Of a stretch of DNA of 42,195 nucleotides, positions 26,831 through 37,482 are shown one piece after another. Source of the DNA: Phenylobacterium sp. (GTDB taxonomy: Bacteria; Pseudomonadota; Alphaproteobacteria; Caulobacterales; Caulobacteraceae); NCBI RefSeq assembly GCF_030697305.1, contig NZ_JAUYQL010000004.1, forward strand, positions 1 to 42,195, written 5' to 3'. A model generated the notes under the pieces. It worked only from the letters and a program-made list of their open reading frames with translations, made no database searches and was not told the DNA's origin. The number at the start of each line of letters is the position of its first letter. Position 1 is the first letter of the stretch. Made by a program: the position numbers and the translations under genes.

Positions 26831-27598
26831 ATGGCGCGTGATCTGCTTTTGGCGGCTGTCGCCGTCCTGGCCTTGACGGCGGGGGCGGCGAACGCCCAGA
26901 ACGCCGCGGCCCCGCCCGCCTACGTCGCCGCGGCAGTCGCCGACAAGTCTCGCCCCGCGACCGATTCGGCCCGAGACGCCGATCGACGGCCGATGGACAT
27001 GCTGGCGTTCGCCGAGGTTGCGCCTGGCCAGACGGTCGGCGACTTGCTGCCCGGCGGCGGCTATTTCACGCGGATCTTCGCCAAGACGGTCGGCAGCGCC
27101 GGCAAGGTCTATGCGATCATCACGCCAGCCCAGGCCGAGGCCGCGACACCGCCCGCAATCCGAGCGGTCGCCGCCGACCCCGCCTACGGCAACATCGAAG
27201 TCGTGACGACGCCATTCGAGACCCTGGTGTTGCCGACCAAGGCAGACGTGATCTGGACCTCGCAGAATTACCATGACCTGCACGGGACGCGTCCGGGGCG
27301 TCCGCCCACTGACGTCGCCAAGGTCAACAAGGCGGTGTTCGACGCTTTGAAGCCCGGCGGTCTGTTCATCGTCCTGGACCACGCGGCCAGCCCTGGCGCG
27401 CCGCTCGAGGTCGTCGACACCCTGCACCGGATCGATCCGCAGGTGGTCAAAAGCGAGGTGATCGCCGCAGGATTCACCTTCGACGGCGAGAGCCCGATGC
27501 TGCGCAACTCCGCCGACGATCACACCCTGCCGGTGTTCGACCCGAAGATACGCGGCCACACCGATCAGTTCGTCTACCGGTTCCGCAAGCCGAAATAG
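26831..27598 (+). CDS. Exported SAM-methyltransferase-like protein (COG4798 type)
   Basis: From the ATG at 26831, preceded by GGGGAGG, the 255-residue product has a clear signal peptide ([18 protein letters not shown], cleavage near ANA-QN). The mature part is a class I methyltransferase fold with [17 protein letters not shown] as the SAM-binding loop and [14 protein letters not shown] as the later strand. It resembles the 'predicted methyltransferase' group COG4798. SAM is not known to be supplied to the periplasm, so catalysis there is an open question; it may be a non-enzymatic relative. It stands 48 bp after the hydrolase gene. Confidence 0.78.
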   Translation: MARDLLLAAVAVLALTAGAANAQNAAAPPAYVAAAVADKSRPATDSARDADRRPMDMLAFAEVAPGQTVGDLLPGGGYFTRIFAKTVGSAGKVYAIITPAQAEAATPPAIRAVAADPAYGNIEVVTTPFETLVLPTKADVIWTSQNYHDLHGTRPGRPPTDVAKVNKAVFDALKPGGLFIVLDHAASPGAPLEVVDTLHRIDPQVVKSEVIAAGFTFDGESPMLRNSADDHTLPVFDPKIRGHTDQFVYRFRKPK

Positions 27599-27615
27599 CC
27601 CGTGCGCCAGCGCCT

Positions 27616-27634
27616 GCGCGGCCTCACGCCGCGC
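27616..27634 (+). terminator. Hairpin after the methyltransferase-like gene
   Basis: GCGCGGC (27616-27622), loop CTCAC, GCCGCGC (27628-27634) lies 17 bp past the stop. The T-tract is missing, so termination is only possible. Confidence 0.3.
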
Positions 27635-27764
27635 GGGCGCAAGGCGTGGTATTGTGGACAACGGCCATGGGTGGTGCGAAAAGCCCGCGGACGAAAATGC
27701 GCCTCTTTTTGTGGGGCCGTCGCGCAACGCCTGCCGGCTTGCGCACGGACGGGGTTCAAGGCTG

Positions 27765-28991
27765 ATGGATTACACTCAGGCGTTCGAGCAAGCGCTGGAC
27801 CGGATACGCGGCGAGGGCCGCTATCGGGTGTTCGCCGACCTGAAGCGTCATCGCGGTTCCTATCCGCGCGCCACCTGGACGCGCGGCGACGGCTCGGTGC
27901 GCGACGTGGTGGTGTGGTGCTCGAATGATTACCTGGGCCAGGGCGAGAACCCTGTGGTCACCGAGGCGATGAAGCGCGCCATCGACGAGGCGGGCGCGGG
28001 TTCGGGCGGAACACGCAACATCTCCGGCACGACGCACTACCACGTGGAACTGGAGGCCGAGCTCGCCGACCTGCACGGCAAGCAGGCCGCGCTGCTGTTC
28101 ACCTCGGGCTACGTGTCGAACGACGCGTCGCTGTCGACGCTGTACCGGATCCTGCCCGGGCTGGAGGTGTTCTCCGACGCCAACAACCACAACTCGATGA
28201 TCTCGGGCATCCGCAACGGCGGCGGTCCGCGCCACGTGTTTCGGCACAATGACCTGGAGCACCTCGAAGACCTGTTGGCCGCGGCGCCCGAGGGCGCGCC
28301 GAAGCTGATCGCCTTCGAGAGCGTCTATTCGATGGACGGCGACATCGCGCCGATGGCGGCGATCGTGGCCCTGGCCAAGAAGTACGGCGCCATGACCTAT
28401 CTGGACGAGGTCCACGCCGTCGGCATGTACGGGCCGCGCGGCGCCGGCGTCGCCGAGCGCGACGGGGTGATGGACCAGATCGACATCGTCGAGGGCACGC
28501 TGGCCAAGGCGTTCGGCGTCATGGGCGGCTACATCGCCGCCGACGCGGTGATCGTCGACGCGATCCGATCGTATGCGCACGGGTTCATCTTCACGACCTC
28601 GCTTCCGCCGGCCCTGGCCGCCGGCGCGCTGGCCTCGATCCGTTGGCTGAAGGCGCATGACGAGGTGCGTGTGGCCCATCAGGCGCGCGCGGCTCAGCTC
28701 AAGGCGCGTCTCGCCAAGGTCGGCCTGCCGGTGATGGCCTCGCAAAGCCATATCGTGCCGGTGCTGGTGGGCGACGCCATCCACACCAAGGTGATCTCCG
28801 ACATCCTGCTCGAGGATCACGGGATTTATGTGCAGCCGATCAACTACCCGACGGTGCCGCGCGGAACCGAACGGCTGCGCTTCACGCCGTCGCCGGCGCA
28901 CACCGAGGCGATGATCGAAGATCTCGCCTGCGCGCTCGAAGCGCTCTGGGTCCGCTGCAACATCGCTCGCGTCGGCGGCGTCGCGGCCTAG
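27765..28991 (+). CDS. hemA: 5-aminolevulinate synthase
   Basis: This PLP enzyme condenses glycine with succinyl-CoA, the C4 (Shemin) entry to tetrapyrroles typical of Alphaproteobacteria. The 408-residue product starts [14 protein letters not shown], has [15 protein letters not shown], the [10 protein letters not shown] segment whose Asp contacts the PLP ring, and the Schiff-base Lys248 in [10 protein letters not shown]. The frame is open upstream to 27654, but that is unconvincing sequence. The upstream 166 bp hold the hairpin at 27616 and no clear promoter. Its TAG stop shares CTAG with the convergent mucR. Confidence 0.96.
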   Translation: MDYTQAFEQALDRIRGEGRYRVFADLKRHRGSYPRATWTRGDGSVRDVVVWCSNDYLGQGENPVVTEAMKRAIDEAGAGSGGTRNISGTTHYHVELEAELADLHGKQAALLFTSGYVSNDASLSTLYRILPGLEVFSDANNHNSMISGIRNGGGPRHVFRHNDLEHLEDLLAAAPEGAPKLIAFESVYSMDGDIAPMAAIVALAKKYGAMTYLDEVHAVGMYGPRGAGVAERDGVMDQIDIVEGTLAKAFGVMGGYIAADAVIVDAIRSYAHGFIFTTSLPPALAAGALASIRWLKAHDEVRVAHQARAAQLKARLAKVGLPVMASQSHIVPVLVGDAIHTKVISDILLEDHGIYVQPINYPTVPRGTERLRFTPSPAHTEAMIEDLACALEALWVRCNIARVGGVAA

Positions 28992-29422
28992 GCGCCGCGC
29001 CGACGCACGCCGCGTCCCAGGCCGATCTGCTTGGCGAACTCGCTGCGCCGCGCTGCGTAAGCCGGCGCGACCATCGGATAATCGGGCGCGAGGCCCCAGC
29101 GCCGGCGATAGTCGTCCGGGCTCATGTCGAATCGCGAGCGCAGATAGCGCTTCAGCATCTTCAGCTTCTTGCCGTCCTCCAGGCAGACGATGAATTCGTG
29201 CTGGACGGACTTGCTGATCGGAACCGCGGGCTTCGGCCGTTCCTCTGGGATCGGCGCTTCGGTCTGGCCCAGGCCCTGCAAAGCCTGGTGGACAGTGCGG
29301 ATCAGTGGAGCGACGCCGTCAGGCGCCACCTGGTTGCGGGTGACGTAGGCGGCGACCACATCGGCGGCCAGCCGCATGAACGACTCGTCCGAAATCGTCT
29401 CCGGACCGGATGTCATGCTCAT
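28988..29422 (-). CDS. mucR: MucR/Ros-type transcriptional regulator
   Basis: The 144-residue product belongs to the MucR/Ros family, which in Alphaproteobacteria represses envelope, motility and cell-cycle genes by binding AT-rich DNA. The core runs [20 protein letters not shown] to [12 protein letters not shown] and AKQIGLGR. Compared with the Ros zinc finger (Cys, Cys, His, His), Cys80 is kept, the second is Asp83, and the histidine positions are Tyr93 and Arg97/Phe98, so a classical zinc site is unlikely. GGTGAGG precedes the ATG. It is divergent from glyA. Confidence 0.92.
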   Translation of the reverse strand: MSMTSGPETISDESFMRLAADVVAAYVTRNQVAPDGVAPLIRTVHQALQGLGQTEAPIPEERPKPAVPISKSVQHEFIVCLEDGKKLKMLKRYLRSRFDMSPDDYRRRWGLAPDYPMVAPAYAARRSEFAKQIGLGRGVRRRGA

Positions 29423-29591
29423 AGGCTCACCTCACCAAAAACGCGGCGCAAACGGACGGGTGGGCGTCGTCGATCACCTCCACCCCCGGCGGAAGCGACA
29501 ACGATCATGATGCGGCATTGTTCCCGCGACCGTTGGATCGCGGCGCGCTTAAGGGTAAAGAGCGCGCGAACCTCAGCCGAAAGGTCCGCCC

Positions 29592-30895
<1,304 letters not shown>

Positions 30896-30899
<4 letters not shown>

Positions 30900-30925
30900 T
30901 AGGGGAAGGTACTCCTAATAGGGGA
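30896..30925. repeat. Short direct repeat at the glyA-nrdR junction
   Basis: CTAATAGGGGA occurs at 30896-30906, overlapping the glyA TAA stop, and again at 30915-30925, a 19-bp period. It looks like a small tandem duplication. A role in nrdR translation or control is possible but not shown. Confidence 0.6.
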
Positions 30926-30949
30926 CTGTGGACGCGGAGGGGCCACATC

Positions 30950-31423
30950 ATGCGATGCCCATTCTGCGGACACGCCGAGAGCCAGGTGAAGGACAGCCGT
31001 CCGTCGGAAGACGGCGCCTCGATCCGCCGTCGTCGCCTGTGCCCGGAGTGCGGCGGCCGGTTCACCACCTTCGAGCGCGTGCAACTGCGCGAGCTGACGA
31101 TCGTCAAGCGCAGCGGTCGCCGCACGCCGTTCGATCGCGAGAAGCTGGTCCGCTCGATCTCTATCGCCACGCGCAAGCGTCCCGTCGATCCCGAACGCGT
31201 GGAGCGGATGGTCAACGCCATCACCCGCCAGCTTGAGAGCCAGGGCGAAACCGAGCTGCCGTCCAGCGTCGTCGGCGAACTGGTGATGAAATCGCTCAAG
31301 GCGCTCGATGACGTCGCCTACGTCCGCTACGCCAGCGTCTATCGCGATTTCCGCGAGACCGAGGATTTCGCGCGGTTCCTCGGTCAAGAAGGGCTCAACG
31401 ATGGCCCCGAGGATGAGCGCTAG
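30950..31423 (+). CDS. nrdR: Transcriptional repressor NrdR
   Basis: NrdR represses ribonucleotide reductase genes in response to ATP/dATP. The 157-residue product has a zinc ribbon with Cys3, Cys6, Cys31 and Cys34 (CPFCG and CPECGGRF) and an ATP-cone domain ([21 protein letters not shown] onward, split here: [16 protein letters not shown]-like REKLVRSI). GGAGGGG precedes the ATG. The frame is open far upstream inside glyA, which is a shadow. Location between glyA and the rib genes is the usual one. Confidence 0.95.
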   Translation: MRCPFCGHAESQVKDSRPSEDGASIRRRRLCPECGGRFTTFERVQLRELTIVKRSGRRTPFDREKLVRSISIATRKRPVDPERVERMVNAITRQLESQGETELPSSVVGELVMKSLKALDDVAYVRYASVYRDFRETEDFARFLGQEGLNDGPEDER

Positions 31424-31456
31424 ATCGCCGGACGGCCAACAAAGGGTCGTTGAGCG

Positions 31457-32116
31457 TTGAACCAATCCGTAAGCCACATCACTTTGAAGCTTGCGACGTC
31501 GCTGGACGGGCGCATCGCCACGGCGTCTGGCGAGAGTCGCTGGATAACCGGCGCCCAGGCCCGCGAAGTCGTCCACCAGCTGCGCAGCGAGCACGACGCG
31601 GTTCTGGTCGGCGTCGAGACGGCGCTGGCCGACGATCCCGACCTGACCGTGCGCCTGGCCGGATGGAGCGGCCGCGCGCCCGCCCGCGTGGTGCTCGACA
31701 GCCGCCAGCGATTGCCCGATGGCTGCCGGCTGGTGTCCACGGCGCGTCAGATCCGCACCTACGTGGTCTCCACCACGCCGCCGCAGCCGAGGCTGGTCGC
31801 GGCGGGCGTCCGAGTGCTGCAGGTCGATGCGCTGGGCGAGGAACGGCCTGATCTCCATGCTGTAGCAGCGGCGCTGGGCGGCGAGGGACTGAAGCGCTTG
31901 TTTGTCGAAGGCGGCGGGCAGGTGGCCGCCAGCTTCCTGCGCTGCGGGCTTGTCGACGCGCTGGAGTGGTTCCGCGCCCCGATGACCCTAGGCGGAGAGG
32001 GCCGGCCGGCGGTCGGCGCGCTGGCGCTGACGTCGCTGGCCGATGCGCCGCGCTTTCGCAGGGTTGACGCCGTCGCCCTGGGCGACGACCTGTGGGAACG
32101 TTACGAGAGGATCTGA
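31457..32116 (+). CDS. ribD: RibD reductase domain only (no deaminase)
   Basis: The product matches the C-terminal half of RibD, the NADPH-dependent reductase of the pyrimidine intermediate in riboflavin synthesis. Seen motifs are ITLKLATSLDGRIAT, SRWITGAQAR, VGVETALADDPDLTVR and FVEGGGQVAASFLR. At 219 residues it lacks the roughly 145-residue N-terminal zinc deaminase present in usual RibD. The TTG start at 31457 is forced: an in-frame TGA lies at 31451, and the domain begins at once. Only 33 bp separate it from nrdR, so no deaminase is lost to a missed start. The reductase core looks intact. Confidence 0.85.
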   Translation: MNQSVSHITLKLATSLDGRIATASGESRWITGAQAREVVHQLRSEHDAVLVGVETALADDPDLTVRLAGWSGRAPARVVLDSRQRLPDGCRLVSTARQIRTYVVSTTPPQPRLVAAGVRVLQVDALGEERPDLHAVAAALGGEGLKRLFVEGGGQVAASFLRCGLVDALEWFRAPMTLGGEGRPAVGALALTSLADAPRFRRVDAVALGDDLWERYERI

Positions 32117-32707
32117 ATGTTCACCGGCATCGTCACCGACGTGGGACGCGTGCGCGCCGTGCGCGACACCGACCGCGACCGTAGGTTCGAGATCGAAACC
32201 GCCTTCGAGGTGGCCGGCATCGACATCGGCGCCTCGATCAGTCACGCCGGATGCTGCCTGACGGTGGTCGACAAAGGCGACACCTGGTTCGCCGTCGAGG
32301 TGTCCGGAGAGACGCTGAGCGCAAGCACCCTGGGAGACTGGACGGAGGGCCGCCCGGTCAATCTGGAACGTGCGGCCAAGGTCGGCGACGAGCTGGGCGG
32401 CCACATCGTCTCAGGCCATGTGGACGGCGTGGGCGAGGTGTTGTCGGTGATCGCCGAGGGCGGATCGCGACGCGTGCGCATCCGCGTTCCACGGCCGTTG
32501 CACCGCTATATCGCGTCGAAAGGCTCGATCGCCGTCGAAGGCGTGTCGCTGACCGTCAACGAGGTCGAGGACGATGTCTTTGGCGTCAACCTGATTCCGC
32601 ATACCTGGGAAGTGACGACGCTCGACGCGCTTGCGCCGGGCGTGCGGGTGAACCTCGAGATCGACATGTTGGCCCGCTATCTCGCCCGCTGGCGCGAAAC
32701 GGCCTAA
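32117..32707 (+). CDS. ribE: Riboflavin synthase, alpha chain
   Basis: RibE dismutates two lumazine molecules to riboflavin. The 196-residue product shows the two-fold lumazine-binding repeat: [12 protein letters not shown] with the first barrel, and [15 protein letters not shown] beginning the second, plus [16 protein letters not shown]. The ATG directly abuts the ribD stop. In many alphaproteobacteria ribBA comes next; here only 31 bp separate it from ribH. Confidence 0.95.
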   Translation: MFTGIVTDVGRVRAVRDTDRDRRFEIETAFEVAGIDIGASISHAGCCLTVVDKGDTWFAVEVSGETLSASTLGDWTEGRPVNLERAAKVGDELGGHIVSGHVDGVGEVLSVIAEGGSRRVRIRVPRPLHRYIASKGSIAVEGVSLTVNEVEDDVFGVNLIPHTWEVTTLDALAPGVRVNLEIDMLARYLARWRETA

Positions 32708-32738
32708 AGCGTCGCTCGCGCGCGAAGGACCCGAAAGC

Positions 32739-33203
32739 ATGATCGAAGAAAAAATCCGCATCCTCATCGTCGAGGCGCGCTTCTATTCCGACCTGGCCGA
32801 CGAGCTGCTTAAATCGGCGGTCGATGTGATCACCGCCCATGACGCCGAGTATGAAGTGATCAGCGTGCCGGGCGCACTCGAGATCCCGGGCGCGATCGCC
32901 ATCGCCGAGGAGGGCGGTCACCGTCCGGCCGGCTTCGCCTACGACGGCTATGTGGCCTTGGGCACGGTAATCCGCGGCGAGACCTATCACTTCGAGATCG
33001 TCTCCAACGAATCGGCCCGCGGGTTGATGGAGCTGGCGACCGGCCGGCGCCTGGCGATCGGCAACGGCATCCTGACCGTCGAGGACGAGGCGCAGGCCTG
33101 GGCCAGGGCACGCGCCAGCGAGGGCGACAAGGGCGGCGGCGCAGCGCGCGCGGCCCTGGAGATGGTCGCCCTGAAGCGCCGCCTGCTCGGCCAGACCCGA
33201 TGA
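32739..33203 (+). CDS. ribH: 6,7-dimethyl-8-ribityllumazine synthase
   Basis: RibH forms lumazine from the pyrimidine and the butanone phosphate. The 154-residue product has [31 protein letters not shown] with the catalytic His, and [22 protein letters not shown] insert-like region precedes the C-terminal helix. Its stop overlaps nusB by ATGA, the conserved ribH-nusB coupling. Confidence 0.95.
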   Translation: MIEEKIRILIVEARFYSDLADELLKSAVDVITAHDAEYEVISVPGALEIPGAIAIAEEGGHRPAGFAYDGYVALGTVIRGETYHFEIVSNESARGLMELATGRRLAIGNGILTVEDEAQAWARARASEGDKGGGAARAALEMVALKRRLLGQTR

Positions 33204-33649
33204 ACGGCCTGCCGCGACAGGCCCGCTCCGTCGCCAGGCTCGCCGCGGTCCAGGCGCTCTATCAGATGGAGGCCGCCGGCGCGGGCGCCGAGACGGTGAT
33301 CCGCGAATTCTCCGAGCATCGCTTCGACCGCGACATCGAAGGCGAGGCCATGGCCGGGGCTGACGAAGGATTCTTCGCCGAGCTGGTGCGCGGTGTCGTC
33401 GAGAGTCAGTCGGCGGTGGACTCCTCCATCGTCAAACGGCTGGCGCAGAACTGGCGGCTGGAGCGGCTGGACGCCACGGTGCGCGCGATCCTGCGGGCCG
33501 GCGCCTTCGAGCTGGCGCATCGTCTGGACGTTCCCACCGAGGTGGTGATCGACGAGTACGTCGAACTGGCCAAGTCGTTCTTCGAGGGCTCCGAGCCTGG
33601 GTTCGTCAATGGCGCCCTGGACGCGGTGGCGCAGGATGTCCGCCGCTAG
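33200..33649 (+). CDS. nusB: Transcription antitermination factor NusB
   Basis: NusB binds boxA RNA with S10 in rRNA antitermination. The 149-residue all-helical product begins with [19 protein letters not shown] and ends with [14 protein letters not shown] and [12 protein letters not shown], both family signatures. It overlaps ribH (ATGA) and the start of thiL (14 bp). Confidence 0.95.
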   Translation: MNGLPRQARSVARLAAVQALYQMEAAGAGAETVIREFSEHRFDRDIEGEAMAGADEGFFAELVRGVVESQSAVDSSIVKRLAQNWRLERLDATVRAILRAGAFELAHRLDVPTEVVIDEYVELAKSFFEGSEPGFVNGALDAVAQDVRR

Positions 33650-34598
33650 CGAGCGTCCCGACGCGGAATTCGGCGAGATCGCGCGCCTGTTCCGCCCGCT
33701 GACCCGCGGCGCGCCCGAGGCCTTCGAGCTGCTCGACGACGCCGCAGCTATTCCCTCGCGCATCGGCTTCGACCTGGTGATCACCAAGGACGCTGTGGTC
33801 GAAGGCGTCCACACGCCGGTGGGCGAGGACCCGGCGCTGATCGCGCGCAAGCTGCTGCGCGCCAACCTGTCGGACCTGGCGGCGAAGGCGGCCGAGCCGT
33901 TCGGCTACTTCCTCGCGATCGCCTGGCCGAAAGACTACGCAGCGCAGGGGCGAGCGCGCTTCGCCGCGGGCCTGGACCTGGACGGCGCGGCCTTCGATCT
34001 GAAGCTGCTGGGCGGCGACACGGTGTCGAGCGCGGGGCCGCTCACCGCCAGCGTGACCATGCTGGGCTGGGTCGCGAACGGGACCATGGTGCGCCGCGCT
34101 GGCGCGAAAGCCGGCGACCAGGTGCTGGTGAGCGGCACGATTGGCGACGGTTGGCTGGGGCTGGCTGCGGCGCGGGGCGAGATCGCCGACCCTGACGGTT
34201 ACCTGGTCGGGCGCTACAGGTTGCCGCAACCGCGCCTGGATCTGCGCCCGCTGTTGCTGGCCCGCGCCAGCGCAGCGGCCGACGTTTCCGACGGGCTGGT
34301 GGCTGACGCCGGCCACATCGCCACGGCCAGCGGGCTTGGCGTGCGCCTGGACCTCGATCGCATCCCGCTGTCGCCGCAGGCCGCGTCGTGGCTAGCCGCC
34401 CAGCCTGACCGCGCGCGCGGACTGATCGAGCTGGCGACGGGCGGCGACGACTACGAGGTCGTTTGTACGGCCGCACCCCACCAGGCCGAAGGAATGGGCC
34501 TGACCCAGATCGGCGAGATGATCGCAGGCACGGGCGTGACGACCTTCGTCGATGGACGGCCGGTTGACGCCGGTCCCGGCGGCTGGCGGCACGGCTGA
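33636..34598 (+). CDS. thiL: Thiamine-monophosphate kinase
   Basis: ThiL phosphorylates thiamine monophosphate to the active cofactor. The 320-residue product has the PurM-like fold with [11 protein letters not shown] near the N-terminus, [22 protein letters not shown] and [13 protein letters not shown], the metal/ATP loops of the family. The ATG at 33636 lies inside nusB; the frame also opens at 33609. Co-location with nusB is common. Confidence 0.94.
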   Translation: MSAASERPDAEFGEIARLFRPLTRGAPEAFELLDDAAAIPSRIGFDLVITKDAVVEGVHTPVGEDPALIARKLLRANLSDLAAKAAEPFGYFLAIAWPKDYAAQGRARFAAGLDLDGAAFDLKLLGGDTVSSAGPLTASVTMLGWVANGTMVRRAGAKAGDQVLVSGTIGDGWLGLAAARGEIADPDGYLVGRYRLPQPRLDLRPLLLARASAAADVSDGLVADAGHIATASGLGVRLDLDRIPLSPQAASWLAAQPDRARGLIELATGGDDYEVVCTAAPHQAEGMGLTQIGEMIAGTGVTTFVDGRPVDAGPGGWRHG

Positions 34599-34647
34599 GT
34601 GCGCTGGCGCAAGGTTGCGGAAACCATATGCGGTTTAGCTCCGCAGG

Positions 34648-35091
34648 ATGTTCAGACGCACGCTCCTCGCCGCCGCGCTCGCCTGCGCCACGTCGCCCGC
34701 TCTCGCGAGCGAGAAGAAGGAAGCCAAGGTCGAGGTCGGCCAGTACGTCGACCTGTCGCCCGTGGCCCTGCCGATCGTGGTGCGGGGCCAACTGGTCAAC
34801 TACGTCTTCGTCTATGTGAGGATCAACCTGACCACCGGGGCCAATTCGGTGAAGCTGCGCGAGAAGGAACCGTACTTTCGCGACGCCCTGGTGCGCGCCG
34901 GCCATCGCACGCCGTTCACCAAGGCCGACGACTACATGGTGGTCGACGTAGGCCGGCTGACATCGACGCTGCAACGCGAGGCCGTAGCCATCGCCGGGCC
35001 CGGCATGGTGCGATCGGTGGTGGTCACGTCGCAGGCGCCGAAGCGACGCACCGGCGTGCCGACGCCGCGCGCGGCGCCCGGACAGTCATGA
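34648..35091 (+). CDS. Secreted protein, possibly FliL-like
   Basis: The 147-residue product has a signal peptide (MFRRTLLAAALACATSPALA, about 20 residues). The mature part runs YVDLSPVALPIVVRGQLVNY, a strand-rich stretch, KLREKEPYFRDALVRAG, then LTSTLQREAVAIAGPGMVRS and a basic tail. The succession of strand, EP-helix with RDAL, long helix and V-rich strand resembles the FliL/stomatin-like fold, but FliL is normally anchored by a membrane helix rather than cleaved. It follows thiL and precedes hppA. Function unassigned; FliL likeness is tentative. Confidence 0.7.
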   Translation: MFRRTLLAAALACATSPALASEKKEAKVEVGQYVDLSPVALPIVVRGQLVNYVFVYVRINLTTGANSVKLREKEPYFRDALVRAGHRTPFTKADDYMVVDVGRLTSTLQREAVAIAGPGMVRSVVVTSQAPKRRTGVPTPRAAPGQS

Positions 35092-35193
35092 AAACTGCAA
35101 TTCCTATGGGGCGTTGCGCCTGCAAGCCAACTTTGGCAGGGTCTGCGCCGTATTGGGATCGGGCCTGACAAAGGCCTGGACTGGGAGTGAATT

Positions 35194-35262
35194 GAGGGGC
35201 CGTCTAAAGCCGGTAGCCGCGTAGAACGGCGATTGGCCCCTCCGTGGAAACGCTAAAGGGGC
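35194..35262 (+). promoter_or_regulatory. Candidate two-state leader of hppA
   Basis: GAGGGGCC (35194-35201) is the exact complement of GGCCCCTC (35235-35242), with a small GCCG/CGGC stem possible inside. The same C-run (35236-35241) can instead pair with AGGGGC (35257-35262), which overlaps the hppA ribosome-binding site AAGGGG. The two pairings exclude each other, so the leader could switch translation on and off. Seen by complementarity only. Confidence 0.35.
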
Positions 35263-35271
35263 GCTTTAAAC

Positions 35272-37398
35272 ATGAGTCTAACGCTTACGCTGGTGATCGT
35301 CGCCGGCTTCCTGGCGGTGCTTTACGGCATCCTCCAGACCGCGAGTTTGTTGCGGGCATCACCCGGCAACGCGCGCATGCAGGAGATCGCGGCGGCCATC
35401 CAGGAAGGCGCGCAGGCCTATCTGCGGCGCCAATACACCGCCATCGCCATCGTCGGCGTCGTGGTGCTGATCGCGGTCGCCATCCTGATCGGCCCGTTGG
35501 CCGCCGTGGGCTTCGCGATCGGCGCGATCCTGTCGGGTGCGGCGGGCTTCGCTGGGATGCTGATCTCGGTGCGGGCCAATGTGCGCACCGCCCAGGCCGC
35601 CAGCGAAAGCCTTGAGCGCGGCCTGTCGCTCGCGTTCCGTTCGGGCGCGGTGACCGGCATGCTGGTGGCGGGCTTCGCCCTAATCGGTGTCGCCGGCTAC
35701 TACGGCGTGTTGACCGGCCCGCTCGGCCTGGAGAACACCAGCCGTGACGTGGTCGACAGCCTGGTGGCGCTGGGCTTCGGCGCATCGCTGATCTCGATCT
35801 TCGCCCGTCTGGGCGGCGGCATCTTCACCAAGGGTGCCGACGTCGGCGGCGACATGGTCGGCAAGGTCGAGGCGGGCATTCCCGAAGACGACCCGCGCAA
35901 CGCGGCCACCATCGCCGACAACGTGGGCGACAACGTCGGCGACTGCGCCGGCATGGCCGCCGACCTGTTCGAGACCTACGCGGTGACCACGGTCGCCACC
36001 ATGGTGCTGGCCGCGATCTTCTTCCGCGGCCTGCCGGAAGTCGGCAACATGATGCTGCTGCCGCTGGCGATTTGCGGCGTTTGCATCATCACCTCGATCA
36101 TCGGCACTTTCTTCGTACGCCTGGGCAAGTCCAAGAACATCATGGGCGCGCTCTATCAGGGCCTGATCGTCACCGGCGTGCTGTCGGTCGCGGCGCTCTA
36201 TTTCGTCATCACCAAGCTGGTCACCGCGCCGATGACGGTGAACGGCGTCAGCTTCGACGCCATGAGCCTGTTCTGGTGCGGCGTCACCGGTCTGATCGTC
36301 ACCGCGGCGATCGTGGTGATCACCGAGTACTACACCGGCACAGGGTTCCGGCCTGTGAAGTCGGTCGCCAAGGCCTCTGTGTCGGGGCACGGCACCAACG
36401 TCATCCAGGGCCTGGCGATGTCGCTGGAGTCCACCGCTCTGCCGGCGCTGACGATCATCGTCGGCATCATCGTCACCTATAACCTCGCGGGCCTGTTCGG
36501 CATCGCCATCGCCACTACCGCCATGCTGTCGCTGGCCGGCTTTATCGTCGCTCTCGACGCCTTTGGCCCGGTCACCGACAACGCCGGCGGCATCGCCGAG
36601 ATGGCCGGCCTGCCGGCCGACGTTCGCGTCGCCACCGACGCGCTCGACGCGGTTGGCAACACCACCAAGGCGGTCACCAAGGGTTACGCGATCGGTTCGG
36701 CGGGCCTGGGCGCCCTGGTGCTGTTCGCGGCCTACACCGAGGATCTGAAGTACTTCTCCACGACGACGGACGTGAACTCGTTCTTCTACGGCCTGGGCCA
36801 CGTCGCCTTCGACCTGTCGAACCCCTACGTGGTGGTCGGCCTGCTGTTCGGCGGCCTGTTGCCCTTCCTGTTCGGCGGCATGTCGATGACCGCCGTGGGC
36901 CGCGCCGCCGAAAGCGTCGTGGAAGAGGTGCGTCGCCAGTTCCGCGAGAACCCGGGCATCATGACGGGCGAGGTGAAGCCCGAGTACGGCCGCGCCGTGG
37001 ACATCCTCACCAAGGCCGCGATCAAGGAGATGATCGTCCCCTCGCTGCTGCCGGTGTTCTCGCCGATCGTGCTGTTCTTCGTGATCACCGCCATCGCCGG
37101 CAAGGTGAACGGCTTCGCCTCCCTGGGCGCGATGCTCATGGGCGTGATCGTCACCGGCCTGTTCGTCGCCATCTCGATGACCTCGGGCGGCGGCGCCTGG
37201 GACAACGCCAAGAAGCTGATCGAAGAGGGGCACTACGGCGGCAAGGGATCCGAAGCCCACAAGGCGGCGGTGACCGGCGACACGGTCGGCGATCCCTATA
37301 AGGACACCGCGGGCCCCGCGGTGAACCCGATGATCAAGATCACCAACATCGTCGCCCTGCTGCTGCTGGCGATGCTGGCGCACGGCGTCATCGGCTGA
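35272..37398 (+). CDS. hppA: Membrane H+-translocating pyrophosphatase
   Basis: HppA couples pyrophosphate hydrolysis to proton pumping. The 708-residue product has about 16 membrane helices, the substrate loop [20 protein letters not shown] followed by [18 protein letters not shown], and a C-terminal [10 protein letters not shown] and [18 protein letters not shown]. Lys in [10 protein letters not shown] places it in the K+-independent class, as in Rhodospirillum. It is cytosol-facing for pyrophosphate. A strong terminator follows. The upstream 180 bp contain the possible leader described separately. Confidence 0.96.
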   Translation: MSLTLTLVIVAGFLAVLYGILQTASLLRASPGNARMQEIAAAIQEGAQAYLRRQYTAIAIVGVVVLIAVAILIGPLAAVGFAIGAILSGAAGFAGMLISVRANVRTAQAASESLERGLSLAFRSGAVTGMLVAGFALIGVAGYYGVLTGPLGLENTSRDVVDSLVALGFGASLISIFARLGGGIFTKGADVGGDMVGKVEAGIPEDDPRNAATIADNVGDNVGDCAGMAADLFETYAVTTVATMVLAAIFFRGLPEVGNMMLLPLAICGVCIITSIIGTFFVRLGKSKNIMGALYQGLIVTGVLSVAALYFVITKLVTAPMTVNGVSFDAMSLFWCGVTGLIVTAAIVVITEYYTGTGFRPVKSVAKASVSGHGTNVIQGLAMSLESTALPALTIIVGIIVTYNLAGLFGIAIATTAMLSLAGFIVALDAFGPVTDNAGGIAEMAGLPADVRVATDALDAVGNTTKAVTKGYAIGSAGLGALVLFAAYTEDLKYFSTTTDVNSFFYGLGHVAFDLSNPYVVVGLLFGGLLPFLFGGMSMTAVGRAAESVVEEVRRQFRENPGIMTGEVKPEYGRAVDILTKAAIKEMIVPSLLPVFSPIVLFFVITAIAGKVNGFASLGAMLMGVIVTGLFVAISMTSGGGAWDNAKKLIEEGHYGGKGSEAHKAAVTGDTVGDPYKDTAGPAVNPMIKITNIVALLLLAMLAHGVIG

Positions 37399-37427
37399 TC
37401 CGGCCGCCGCAAGGCCGAACACACAAG

Positions 37428-37453
37428 CGCCCCGCGGAGCGATCCGCGGGGCG
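37428..37453 (+). terminator. Intrinsic terminator of hppA
   Basis: An 11-bp perfect stem CGCCCCGCGGA / TCCGCGGGGCG with a GCGA tetraloop is followed by TCTTTCGTTT. It lies 29 bp past the hppA stop and 30 bp before the convergent bamE stop. Confidence 0.88.
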
Positions 37454-37482
37454 TCTTTCGTTTCGTCTGGGTGGCGGTGCGT

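Noticed and set aside
27651..27662. TTG-TGGA-CAA upstream of hemA as an FNR/FixK box
   Set aside because: The spacer is 4 bp, not the 8 bp (TTGAT-N4-ATCAA) of that family.
31424..31456. FMN, TPP or glycine riboswitches before ribD, thiL and glyA
   Set aside because: The gaps before ribD and thiL are too short, and no conserved aptamer core was recognised before glyA.
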